NCBI GenBank assembly: GCA_028819255.1
Contig: JAPPMB010000123.1
Location: 1 to 42,746, forward strand
Length of the DNA stretch: 42,746 nt
Source of the DNA: Bryobacterales bacterium
Lineage (GTDB): Bacteria > Acidobacteriota > Terriglobia > Bryobacterales > UBA6623
Direction of reading: 5' to 3'
Shown: piece by piece, positions 34,880 through 42,266 of the stretch
How the letters are laid out: every line of letters begins with the position of its first letter
Numbering within the stretch: the first letter of the stretch is position 1
Made by a program: the position numbers and the translations under genes
The notes under the pieces: model-generated
Told to the model about the DNA's origin: nothing
Databases searched by the model: none
What the model saw: only the letters and a program-made list of their open reading frames with translations

Positions 34880-35698
34880 TCAACCGGGGCCGACAGGTGT
34901 GGCGCCGTCGTTTCCAGTGGATTCGCCGCCCGACCCGTCGGCATCGGACCCCTCTGAGGCATGGTGGTCCGAACACGCCGCTGCCAGCGCCCCGTCAGGT
35001 GATTGCTCCGCCGATGCCTGTATCGTGACCTTGGCCACCGGGTACGTCCAGTCGAACGTCTCCGGAGGGAATCCCCCGCATCCGTGGATTCCGCTGTGCA
35101 CGTGCACGAAACCCTCCACGGCTGCAGCCCCACAGGAACCGGGCCGAGGCGGTTGCGGGCACGGAGCCGGAATCTGGGAGCAGAGCTCCGTGTTGGCCTC
35201 CGAACCGGCGTCCCAACCCGTCAGCAGGAAGGCGCTCGTACCCTCGCACGGCACTTCGACTCCTTGAAGGGAGACGAATCCATCGTTCGTCATCTCGATC
35301 ATCGATGCGGACGAGACCAGGCGGTGCTCGGCATCGAACATGACGGTCACCGTCCCGGTGTTCCCCGGACGAATGAACGCCGCCAGCCTTGTCACGCTGA
35401 GCGCTTCCTCTTCGGCGTTGTACTTGTTGACGAGACCGAGAGTGCTGCCTTGCTCGGCCAGCGCTGAGAGTTCGGGGCTCGATGCCTCCCCGGCTACGAA
35501 CAGCGGGGGCATCTCGGCGTTATGGGTCACGAAAACCGCGGGCGTGAGGATCTGGCCCTTCATCAGGTTGGTGACCGTGATCACCGCCACTGCGGGCTCT
35601 GCATCCTGTGCGGACGAATCGTCGTGTGCCGACGACCGATTCCAAGAGCCGGTCGCCAACACCAACGCTGCGGAGCCGACTGCGATCAATCGTTGCAT
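34880..35698 (-). CDS. Spondin-domain exported protein
   Basis: A 272-aa protein with a signal peptide (residues 1-24) and a spondin-N-like domain. It opens with 'VITVTNLMKGQILTPAVFVT' and the typical 'THNAEMPPLFVAGEASSPEL', then 'LARLAAFIRPG'-like segments. Several Cys residues near 175-215 ('CSQIPAPCPQPPRPGSC', 'HGCGG') could form disulfides. The C-terminal tail is Asp/Gly/Ser-rich and probably disordered. It is likely a periplasmic or surface protein of unknown function. It lies 175 nt from rplS and is probably a separate unit. Confidence 0.85.
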   Translation of the reverse strand: MQRLIAVGSAALVLATGSWNRSSAHDDSSAQDAEPAVAVITVTNLMKGQILTPAVFVTHNAEMPPLFVAGEASSPELSALAEQGSTLGLVNKYNAEEEALSVTRLAAFIRPGNTGTVTVMFDAEHRLVSSASMIEMTNDGFVSLQGVEVPCEGTSAFLLTGWDAGSEANTELCSQIPAPCPQPPRPGSCGAAAVEGFVHVHSGIHGCGGFPPETFDWTYPVAKVTIQASAEQSPDGALAAACSDHHASEGSDADGSGGESTGNDGATPVGPG

Positions 35699-35873
35699 CG
35701 CCTCAGACTATCAGTTCGGCCAGGCGCCTGCTAGCTCCTCGGGAAGCATTCCGGAACCCCGCAGAAGCAACCGGCCTGTTCCAGTCGCGGTCCCGGGAAT
35801 CGACCGTAGCCGCAGTCGCGCGACAACAACCGCAAGTTGCCGACAGGCTGCCGACCCGGTCCGGTGTCGGGGC

Positions 35874-36227
35874 TTACCGCCGCGCTCGCTCCTTCAGCCG
35901 GGCCGCCTTGCCCTTGAGTTTCCTCAGGTAGTAGAGCTTCGCGCGGCGCACCCTGTTGCGCTTGACCACGTCGATCTTCGCCACGATTGGCGAGTGCAGG
36001 GGAAAGATGCGTTCCACACCCTGGCCGAAACTGACCTTGCGCACCGTGATGGTTTCGCGGATGCCCGAGTTGTTGCGGGCAAGCAGGATGCCCTCAAAGA
36101 TCTGGATGCGTTCCTTCTCGCCCTCCTTGATCCTGACGTGGACCCTGATCTGGTCTCCTGGCTCAAGTTGCGGCACGCTCGGCTTGCTATGGGCTTGATC
36201 AATCTTCTCGAGAATCGCGTTCTGCAT
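35874..36227 (-). CDS. rplS: 50S ribosomal protein L19
   Basis: Ribosomal protein bL19, 117 aa, located at the 30S-50S interface. Family signatures are 'PGDQIRVHVRIKEGEKERIQ', 'FEGILLARNNSGI' and 'SPIVAKIDVVKRNRVRRAKL', with a basic tail. ATG 36227 is used; it has GGAGAGTGGA just upstream, and an in-frame start 8 codons earlier is not needed. It is the last gene of the ffh-rpsP-KH-rimM-trmD-rplS cluster. A GC-rich hairpin follows the stop at about 35850-35869 but lacks a T-run. Confidence 0.97.
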   Translation of the reverse strand: MQNAILEKIDQAHSKPSVPQLEPGDQIRVHVRIKEGEKERIQIFEGILLARNNSGIRETITVRKVSFGQGVERIFPLHSPIVAKIDVVKRNRVRRAKLYYLRKLKGKAARLKERARR

Positions 36228-36278
36228 GTTCCACTCTCCAGTATCCGGCAATCGCCGTCCGCGGCGGCCGGATCAACC

Positions 36279-37040
36279 TTATCCATTCTCCGCGCCCGCC
36301 TCGACTCCGCTCCGGGAAACTCCTCCCAGCAGGTCGGGGCGGTTGGCGCGGGTCTTCTCCAGTGCCGCCTTCCGGCGCCAGCGGGCGATTTCCGCGTGAT
36401 GCCCGCTGAGCAGCACTCCGGGAACCTCCCAGGGCCCACCCGCCGAGTAGGGCGACTCGTAGCGGGCAGGGCGCGTGTACTGGGGGCAGTCGAGGATCCC
36501 GACTCCGCCGCTGCTCTGCGGGGCGAATGACTCCCGCTTCGTCGATGCCTCGTTGCCGACCACTCCCGGACAGAGCCTCGCGACGCTGTCCACGACCATG
36601 CCGGCGGCCCATTCGCCGCCGCTCAGCACGTAGCTTCCGACTGAGAGTTCCTCGTCGGCAAGGTGCTCGGCCACCCTTTCGTCCACTCCCTCGTACCGGC
36701 CGCATATCAGCAGGATCTCGTCCAGTCCCGCCAGTCGCTCTGCGGCCGCCTGGTCGAACAGGCGCCCCTGTGCCGACAGGAGAACCGTCCGCGCTGCGCG
36801 GTCCTCGCACTGCGGCAGGATGTCGGACAATGCCGAATCGATCGGCTCGATCTTCATGACCATGCCCTCGTCACCCCCGAACGGCCTGTCGTCCACTGTG
36901 CGGTGCGCGTCCGATGTCCACTCGCGCAGGTCGTGAATCCGAGTCTCGACGAGGCCCGAGTTGATCGCCCTTCCCAGAATGCCGCACGAGAAAGGCCCCT
37001 GGAAGAACTCCGGAAAAATCGTCACGATGTGAAAGATCAC
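36279..37040 (-). CDS. trmD: tRNA (guanine37-N1)-methyltransferase
   Basis: TrmD, 253 aa, a SPOUT-fold enzyme that makes m1G37 in tRNAs with a G at position 36 and so prevents frameshifting. Clear signatures are 'VTIFPEFF', 'DDRPFGGDEGMVMK', 'LICGRYEGVDERV' and 'LSGGEWAAGMVVDSVARL', forming the SAM-binding knot. It starts at GTG 37040, one base after the rimM stop, so it is tightly coupled. Length is normal for the family. Confidence 0.97.
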   Translation of the reverse strand: MIFHIVTIFPEFFQGPFSCGILGRAINSGLVETRIHDLREWTSDAHRTVDDRPFGGDEGMVMKIEPIDSALSDILPQCEDRAARTVLLSAQGRLFDQAAAERLAGLDEILLICGRYEGVDERVAEHLADEELSVGSYVLSGGEWAAGMVVDSVARLCPGVVGNEASTKRESFAPQSSGGVGILDCPQYTRPARYESPYSAGGPWEVPGVLLSGHHAEIARWRRKAALEKTRANRPDLLGGVSRSGVEAGAENG

Positions 37041-37041
37041 G

Positions 37042-37578
37042 TCAGGCCCTCAGCTCTTCCATCCCTGCGGGCAGCCGCACCGTGATCCGCCTGGCCCGGA
37101 GATCCGTGTCCCTGCAGATTTCGGTCACGAAGGGGACAAGCATCTCCTTCCGGCTCTCTCCAACCACGGAGAGCAGTAGGACGCCGCCCGGCGGCTCATA
37201 GACCTCCTCGACCAAGCCCAGGCCTCTTCCCGTAACCTCATCCACCATGCTGCATCCCACCAGGTCGTCGAGGAAGAACTCGCCATCGGGAAGCGGCTCC
37301 AAGTCGCTTCGTCTGGCCTCCACGACTCCGCCCCGCAGTCGTTCCGCGTCCGAGATCGAGTCGAAGCCGACGAATCCCAGGATCAGACGGCCCTTGTGCT
37401 CCCAGGCACTGTCGATCTCCAGCTCAAGCCTCTCTCGATTGGGAAGAGCAACCTCCGCAGTCCCTCCGGGGGCAAAGTACCGCAGTCCTCCCGACAGGTT
37501 TTCAGCCGCGACCTCCCCCTTGTTGCCTCTCGGGCGCACAATCCTAGCCAAGGCCAGATACTCGCTGCCCTCCTTCAT
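37042..37578 (-). CDS. rimM: 16S rRNA-processing protein RimM
   Basis: 30S maturation factor of 178 aa that binds S19 and assists the 16S 3' domain. The N-terminal domain reads 'LALARIVRPRGNKGEVAAE' with 'GFDSISDAERLRG'. The C-terminal PRC-barrel reads 'EFFLDDLVGCSMVDE' and 'MLVPFVTEICRD'. Gene order KH-rimM-trmD is the common one. ATG 37578 is preceded by a purine-rich stretch. Confidence 0.95.
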   Translation of the reverse strand: MKEGSEYLALARIVRPRGNKGEVAAENLSGGLRYFAPGGTAEVALPNRERLELEIDSAWEHKGRLILGFVGFDSISDAERLRGGVVEARRSDLEPLPDGEFFLDDLVGCSMVDEVTGRGLGLVEEVYEPPGGVLLLSVVGESRKEMLVPFVTEICRDTDLRARRITVRLPAGMEELRA

Positions 37579-37612
37579 GCACCCACTCAGCCACTCGTCG
37601 GGACCAGGCCCG

Positions 37613-37867
37613 CTAGTCTTCGAGAATCGTCAGCGTGAACCGGTGGTTGTACTTCATGCTGACCGCCCCGAGCAGAGTGCGGATCGACCTTGCCGTCCGG
37701 CCCTTCCTGCCTATGACCTTCCCCAGGTCCGACGGATGCACGGAGAGCTCGACGACGCAACTGCGGTTGCCGTTGACGACTTCCACGGACACCTCGTCAG
37801 GCTCGTCCACCAGGGACCTGGCGATCACCTCGACCATCTCGATAACGGAATCCGTGCCTTGGTCCAT
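37613..37867 (-). CDS. khpA: KH-domain RNA-binding protein
   Basis: A small 84-aa KH protein of the KhpA (YlqC) family. The RNA-binding GxxG loop is visible in 'LGKVIGRKGRTARSIRTLL'. In other bacteria KhpA dimerises, often with KhpB, and binds many RNAs. Its place between rpsP and rimM is the conserved one. Confidence 0.95.
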   Translation of the reverse strand: MDQGTDSVIEMVEVIARSLVDEPDEVSVEVVNGNRSCVVELSVHPSDLGKVIGRKGRTARSIRTLLGAVSMKYNHRFTLTILED

Positions 37868-37928
37868 TTGTCGCTCACCCCTTCAGACCCGTGTCCGTGC
37901 CTGGCCCGGCTCCGTGCCTGGCCGATCC

Positions 37929-38351
37929 TCAACCAAGCTCCTCCGGTATCTCGATTTCCATGTCGTCCGACCACTCCTCGCCTGCCTCTCCCTCAGTGGG
38001 CTGGCCCGGCTGCAGAATCGCGGACGCGTCCGGCGTTGCAGCGGCCTCGGCAGGGAGTTCCGGCTCTTCAGCCTCGGCCGCAGGCGCCTCGGGCTCGACC
38101 GGCTCTGGAGGAAACCGCTCGTCGTAGTGCCTGACGAGGCGTTTCACGGTGTCCGATGGCTGGGCGCCAACCCCCATCCAGTAGTCGATCCGGTCTCGCT
38201 TGAGCACGATCTCAATCGGGTCCGGGCGCGGATTGTAGTGCCCGACAATCTCGATGTTCCTGCTGTCGCGCGCACGGCGCTTGTCGATGACCACCACGCG
38301 GTAGCTGGGCTTCTTCTTCTTGCCAGTCCGCGAAAGGCGTATTGCAACCAT
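37929..38351 (-). CDS. rpsP: 30S ribosomal protein S16 with long acidic tail
   Basis: Ribosomal protein bS16, 140 aa. The first ~85 residues are the canonical domain: 'MVAIRLSRTGKKKKPSYRVV', 'IEIVGHYNP' and 'GAQPSDTVKRL'. Typical bS16 is about 80-90 aa; here an extra ~50-residue tail rich in Glu, Ala and Pro follows, presumably disordered. ATG 38351 is chosen because GGAGG lies 6 nt upstream; the ATG one codon earlier would be too close. It is 69 nt after ffh in the same operon. Confidence 0.96.
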   Translation of the reverse strand: MVAIRLSRTGKKKKPSYRVVVIDKRRARDSRNIEIVGHYNPRPDPIEIVLKRDRIDYWMGVGAQPSDTVKRLVRHYDERFPPEPVEPEAPAAEAEEPELPAEAAATPDASAILQPGQPTEGEAGEEWSDDMEIEIPEELG

Positions 38352-38420
38352 CATTCTCCTCCGAATCAAATCCCGGGCGCTAGCGTCCTAGCAGCCATTT
38401 GATATCCATGCCGCCTAGGC

Positions 38421-39818
38421 CTACCGGCCTCGGCCCCGCGCGATGCGGTGCGATCTTGATGCTCGCCTGCGCCCGCGCTTCCTCTTCTTCCTTCTGCGCC
38501 TGCGGCGCCGGACCGGCTTGGACCCCGGAACCATACCACGCATCATGGCGCAGGCCTGCCGATACTGCTTCAGCACCTGGTTCACCTGCTGCACCGTGGT
38601 CCCGCTGCCTGCCGCGATGCGGCGCCGCCGGCTGCCGTTGAGGAGGCTGTCGTTGGCCCGCTCCTTGGCGGTCATGGAGCTGATGATGGCCTCGGTGCGT
38701 GACAGCTCCTTGGAGTCGACATCCGTTGCCTGGATCTGCTTGAACGGCCCCGCGGCGGGGAGCATGTCGACGATCGACTTCAGCGAGCCCATCTTGCGAA
38801 CCTGCTGCAGCTGCTTGCGGAAGTCCTCAAGCGTGAACCGGTTCTTGAGCACGCGCCTCTGCAGCTCGGTCGCCTGCTTCTGGTCGATCTGCTCCTCGAC
38901 CTTCTCGATGAGCGACAGCATGTCGCCCATTCCCAGCAGCCGGGAAACGATGCGGTCTGGGTGGAACACCTCGAACGCGCTGGGCTTCTCCCCGACCCCG
39001 AGGAACTTGACCGGGCAGCCCGTGACCTGCCGGATCGAGAGCGCGGCCCCGCCCCGGGCGTCGCCGTCCATCTTGGTGAGAACGACTCCGGTCAGCGAGA
39101 TTCTTGCGTGAAACTCGGCTGCGGACTTGACGGCGTCCTGGCCGGTCATGGCGTCAGCCACGAAAAGGATCTCGGACGGCCCGAGCCTGTCCCTGAGCTC
39201 CTCAAGCTCCCCCATCAGTTCGCTGTCGAGATGCAGCCGTCCCGCGGTGTCGACCAGCACGGTGTCGCGTCCCGTCTGCCTGGCCTCGCGCAACGCGCCT
39301 AGGGCCAGATTCACCGGGCTGGATTCGGTTTCCGCACCGCGGTAGATCGGCTGGGCGATCTGGCTGGCGACGATCGCGAGCTGCTCGCGCGCGGCCGGCC
39401 GATGCACGTCCACCGAGACCAGCAGGGGCTTGCGGCCCTGCTTGGACAGCCAAAGCGCCAGCTTGCCGCTCGACGTCGTCTTGCCGGAGCCCTGCAGGCC
39501 CACCATGAAGTAGACCGATGGCGGGGGGGACTTGCGCTTGAGCCTGGCCTGCTTGGTCCCGAGGAGTCCGACCAGCTCGTCCCTGACGATCTTGAGAATC
39601 TGCTCGGCGGGAGACAGAGCGGTCAGGACCTCGCGCCCCAGCGCCTTCTTGCGGATGTTGGCGACGAGCTGCTTGACGACCTTGAAGTTGACGTCCGCCT
39701 CCAGCAGGGCGAGGCGGATCTCGCGGAGCCCCTCCTCGACGTGTTTCTCGGTCAGACTCCCCTGTCCGCGCAGGTTCTTGAACGAGCGTTGGAGCTTCTC
39801 TGTGAGGTTCTCGAACAT
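38421..39818 (-). CDS. ffh: Signal recognition particle protein
   Basis: SRP54/Ffh GTPase of 465 aa. The N-domain helix bundle is followed by the G domain with 'GLQGSGKTTSSGKLA' (P loop), 'VSVDVHRPAAREQL', 'DTAGRLHLD' and 'TKMDGDARGGAAL'. The M domain then includes 'TEAIISSMTAKERAN' and 'SRRRRIAAGSGTTVQQVN', which binds 4.5S RNA. The C-terminal ~35 residues are extremely Arg/Lys-rich. It recognises signal sequences on nascent chains and delivers ribosomes to FtsY. It is first in its operon, with a good promoter about 125 nt upstream. Confidence 0.97.
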   Translation of the reverse strand: MFENLTEKLQRSFKNLRGQGSLTEKHVEEGLREIRLALLEADVNFKVVKQLVANIRKKALGREVLTALSPAEQILKIVRDELVGLLGTKQARLKRKSPPPSVYFMVGLQGSGKTTSSGKLALWLSKQGRKPLLVSVDVHRPAAREQLAIVASQIAQPIYRGAETESSPVNLALGALREARQTGRDTVLVDTAGRLHLDSELMGELEELRDRLGPSEILFVADAMTGQDAVKSAAEFHARISLTGVVLTKMDGDARGGAALSIRQVTGCPVKFLGVGEKPSAFEVFHPDRIVSRLLGMGDMLSLIEKVEEQIDQKQATELQRRVLKNRFTLEDFRKQLQQVRKMGSLKSIVDMLPAAGPFKQIQATDVDSKELSRTEAIISSMTAKERANDSLLNGSRRRRIAAGSGTTVQQVNQVLKQYRQACAMMRGMVPGSKPVRRRRRRRKKRKRGRRRASRSHRIARGRGR

Positions 39819-39942
39819 CGCAACGGGTTCGGGCGTCGGTGTGCCGGGTTCCGGGAACCGCTGACAGAACCTTCCGCGTACTCAGGAGGAGTTGGGGTGG
39901 GCGACGGCCCACGCAGTGCCGCCCTACTGGGACACTGCCACT

Positions 39943-39972
39943 ATTCTAGGCTTCTGTCCCTGTCGCGGTCAA
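39943..39972 (-). promoter_or_regulatory. Predicted sigma70-type promoter for the ffh operon
   Basis: On the minus strand TTGACC (39972-39967) and TAGAAT (39948-39943) are separated by 18 nt. Transcription would start near 39936 and give a ~118-nt leader before ffh. Both hexamers are close to the sigma70 consensus. Confidence 0.6.
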
Positions 39973-40071
39973 TGTCCGGACCACGTCGAAGTCGAAGTGC
40001 CCCTAGGAGATTTCCGGCACGCCGGCACGCTCTCGAGACCTGCCGCCGAACGCCGCACCCCACGGCCAAAC

Positions 40072-40080
40072 TGCTAGAAT
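40072..40080 (+). promoter_or_regulatory. Predicted extended -10 promoter for the peroxiredoxin
   Basis: TGCTAGAAT forms an extended -10 element (TGN plus TAGAAT). The start point would be near 40087, some 40 nt before the ATG. No good -35 is seen, which fits an extended -10 promoter. It diverges from the ffh promoter. Confidence 0.45.
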
Positions 40081-40127
40081 CGGACGGGTCGCGGACGAAT
40101 GCGGCCGAAAGGAAGAAAGGCAATCCC

Positions 40128-40640
40128 ATGAGCAAACTGTCAAGACGCTCGGTCATCCTGAGCGGGGCGATTGCGGCCGTCGCGGGCCGGTCCCATGCGG
40201 CACTCGCGGTAGGCGACGCTGCGCCGGACTTCACACTGCCGGGCTCGGACGGCAAGGACGCCACGCTGTCGGCATACCGTGGCAAGAACAACGTCGTTCT
40301 GGCGTTCTTCCCGAAAGCCTTCACGGGTGGTTGAACGCGCGAGATGAAGGGATACCAGGCTGGTATCCAGTCCTTCACGAGCACCGACTCGGTGGTGTTC
40401 GGCATCAGCACCGATCCGATCGACACCAACACGAAGTTCGCGGAATCGCTGAACGTCGAGTTCGCGATCCTCAGCGACGAGGGCGGCGCGGTCTCCAAGA
40501 AGTACGACGTGCTGAACGAGCGGATGATGTCCAACCGCACGACCTTCGTCATCGGCAAAGACGGGAAGATCAAGCATGTCGAGAGCGGCTCGGACGCGAT
40601 CGATCCCGCAGGCGCCGCGGACGCCTGCAGCAAGCTCTAG
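40128..40640 (+). CDS. Selenocysteine-containing peroxiredoxin (in-frame UGA), Tat-exported
   Basis: Thioredoxin-fold peroxiredoxin (AhpC/TSA type) of 170 aa if TGA at 40332-40334 is read through as selenocysteine 69. The coding frame before the TGA ends 'VVLAFFPKAFTGG' and after it continues 'TREMKGYQAGIQSF'. The family motif is P-x-x-x-T-x-x-C, so the TGA sits exactly where the peroxidatic Cys should be. No other disruption exists, and the rest is a normal Prx to 'DACSKL', which may hold a resolving Cys. A hairpin typical of bacterial SECIS elements follows the TGA. The N-terminus 'SRRSVILSGAIAAVAG' is a twin-arginine-like signal. The ribosome binding site is the AGGAAGAAAGG stretch before ATG 40128. 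Selenoprotein peroxiredoxins (PrxU type) are known in other bacteria. selA, selB and selC are not in this window. Alternative: a Cys-to-stop pseudogene or a base error. Confidence 0.88.
40346..40376 (+). promoter_or_regulatory. Bacterial SECIS-like stem-loop
   Basis: Directly downstream of the in-frame TGA a perfect 7-bp stem GGATACC/GGTATCC (40350-40356, 40362-40368) closes a 5-nt loop AGGCT containing the G residues expected in bacterial SECIS loops. A lower stem GAAG/CTTC (40346-40349, 40373-40376) pairs after a 4-nt bulge. The loop begins 22 nt after the TGA, within the usual distance for SelB-dependent recoding. Confidence 0.8.
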
Positions 40641-40655
40641 CCGGGGCTTGACCCG

Positions 40656-40677
40656 GGACCCGCCGCACGGCGGGTCC
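40656..40677. terminator. Bidirectional hairpin terminator
   Basis: GGACCCGCCG (40656-40665), CA, CGGCGGGTCC (40668-40677) is a perfect 10-bp inverted repeat. It lies between the convergent stops of the peroxiredoxin (40640) and the thiolase (40690), so it can end transcription from both sides. A strong T-run is not present on either strand. Confidence 0.65.
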
Positions 40678-40689
40678 TGACCCAAATCC

Positions 40690-41877
40690 CTACCAAGCTC
40701 CCTCAAAGAGCCCGGCAGCGCCCTGCCCGCCCCCGACGCACATGGTGACCACGCCGAGGGGAGCCCTGCGTCGCTTCATTTCGTTGGCGATCGTGCCCAC
40801 GAGGCGCGATCCCGTCATTCCGAAGGGATGGCCCACGGAGATGGACCCGCCGTTGACGTTGAGCCGTTCGTTCGGAAGGCCTAGCCGGTCCCGGCAGTAG
40901 ACGACCTGCACGGCAAAGGCCTCGTTGAGCTCCCAGACGTCGATGTCGTCGATGGTCTTGCCTTGGTTCTTGAGCAGCTTGGGCACGGCGAACACGGGGC
41001 CGATGCCCATTTCGTCGGGCTCGCAGCCGCTCGTCGTGAAGCCCCGGAAGACGAGCTTGTAGGAAATGCCGAGCTCATCGGCTCGCTTCTTCGACATCAC
41101 CAGCGTCACGGAGGCGCCGTCGGAAAGCTGGGATGAGTTTCCAGCGGTAACGGACCCGGCGCCGGAGTGCGGATCGAAGTACGGCGACAGCCCTGAGAGA
41201 CCCTGCATGGTGGTGTTGGGCCGGTTGCACTCATCGGAGGCAAGCACGTGGTCCTCCTTGTCGACGATCGACTTGGTCTTCTTGTCGAACACGCCGCGAG
41301 TGACCGGCATGGGAGCGAGCTCCTCTTCGAAGAACCCGTCCCGCTGGGCCTGCGCGGTGCGCTGCTGACTCTGCAGGGCGTACTCGTCCTGTGCCTCGCG
41401 GCTGACGCCGTAGCGCTTGGCGACCACTTCCGCGGTGACGCCCATCACCATGTAGACTCCCGGCCTGGTCTCCTTGAGTGTCGGGTGGGGCGACCGGTCG
41501 GGCACCATCATGGTGATCGACTCGACTCCGCCGGCCAGCATCACGTCCTCGCCCTCGGCCATGATCTGGTGCGCAGCCATGGCGATGGACTGCAGGCCCG
41601 ACGAGCAGAACCGGTTGACGGTCGTGCCGCCGACGGACGACGGCAGCCCCGCAAGCAAGGCTGAAATGCGGGCGATGTTGTGGCCGGCAGGGCCGTGAGG
41701 CTGGCCGCAGCCAAGGATGACGTCCCCGATCTCGTTGCGATCGACCTCGGGGTACTTGTCGAGCAGGGAGCGGATGCAGTGCGCCACCTGGTCGTCGGGC
41801 CTGGTCAGGTTGAGCGAACCCCGGAAGGACTTGGCGAGCGGCGTTCTGAGGGAGTCGACAATGACGGCTTCACGCAT
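40690..41877 (-). CDS. Acetyl-CoA C-acetyltransferase (thiolase)
   Basis: A 395-aa thiolase-II family enzyme that joins or cleaves acetyl-CoA and acyl-CoA units in fatty-acid breakdown or acetoacetyl-CoA metabolism. The nucleophile Cys is in 'TTVNRFCSSGLQ'. 'ELNEAFAVQ', 'GHPFGMTGSR' (catalytic His) and 'MCVGGGQGAAGL' (second Cys) complete the active site. Length and motifs are typical for FadA/AtoB-like enzymes, and I cannot separate the two. It is a single gene, convergent with the peroxiredoxin. ATG 41877 begins directly with the standard 'MREAVIVDSLRTPLAK'. Confidence 0.93.
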   Translation of the reverse strand: MREAVIVDSLRTPLAKSFRGSLNLTRPDDQVAHCIRSLLDKYPEVDRNEIGDVILGCGQPHGPAGHNIARISALLAGLPSSVGGTTVNRFCSSGLQSIAMAAHQIMAEGEDVMLAGGVESITMMVPDRSPHPTLKETRPGVYMVMGVTAEVVAKRYGVSREAQDEYALQSQQRTAQAQRDGFFEEELAPMPVTRGVFDKKTKSIVDKEDHVLASDECNRPNTTMQGLSGLSPYFDPHSGAGSVTAGNSSQLSDGASVTLVMSKKRADELGISYKLVFRGFTTSGCEPDEMGIGPVFAVPKLLKNQGKTIDDIDVWELNEAFAVQVVYCRDRLGLPNERLNVNGGSISVGHPFGMTGSRLVGTIANEMKRRRAPLGVVTMCVGGGQGAAGLFEGAW

Positions 41878-41935
41878 AATCCGATAGTGTCGCGCAACCG
41901 GGGACCGGCGCGCAAAGCGCGACGCATCCGCGGCC

Positions 41936-41964
41936 TTGAATGCACACGTCCGCGGTGCGATAAT
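41936..41964 (+). promoter_or_regulatory. Predicted sigma70-type promoter for tRNA-Arg
   Basis: TTGAAT (41936-41941) and GATAAT (41959-41964) are spaced by 17 nt. Initiation near 41971 would give a very short 5' leader before the tRNA at 41978. This is one of the cleanest promoters in the window. Confidence 0.65.
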
Positions 41965-41977
41965 CGGAACTAGGCGC

Positions 41978-42054
41978 GCGCTCGTAGCTCAGCTGGATAG
42001 AGCGTCTGGCTACGGACCAGAAGGCCGGGGGTTCGAATCCTCCCGAGCGCGCCA
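41978..42054 (+). tRNA. tRNA-Arg (ACG)
   Basis: A 77-nt cloverleaf with every arm intact. The acceptor GCGCTCG pairs with CGAGCGC, the D-stem GCTC with GAGC and the anticodon stem TCTGG with CCAGA. The anticodon loop CTACGGA gives anticodon ACG (42012-42014). The T-arm contains TTCGAAT. The 3' CCA is encoded. A34 is expected to become inosine and read CGU/CGC/CGA. Confidence 0.97.
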
Positions 42055-42266
42055 CACCCACGCTCCAAGGAGTCAAGTTCCGATGGCGTGTGTGTCGTCC
42101 ACCAACTGTACGCTGCCGGCGCCGCGGACGACATCCCCTCCAGTGTCTGGACCGGGAAGCGGCCGCTCGACCGCGTGGCGGGCCGGATCGGAAGCAGTCG
42201 GACCAGCCGAGCAGGGCTCTGCTCAGCCGTCCTGTCACCAATTCCGATTTCGCCATACTGGAACCG

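Noticed and set aside
39402..40334. A 310-codon plus-strand frame running into the peroxiredoxin
   Set aside because: Its first two thirds are antisense to ffh. Only the part from ATG 40128, with its own ribosome binding site and signal peptide, is real.
40140..40706. Minus-strand frames opposite the peroxiredoxin
   Set aside because: The plus strand has clear peroxiredoxin motifs; the opposite frames have none.
41978..42054. tRNA-Arg as an attachment site for the integrase relics
   Set aside because: It is more than 14 kb from the nearest recombinase remnant and no copy of its 3' end was noticed near them.
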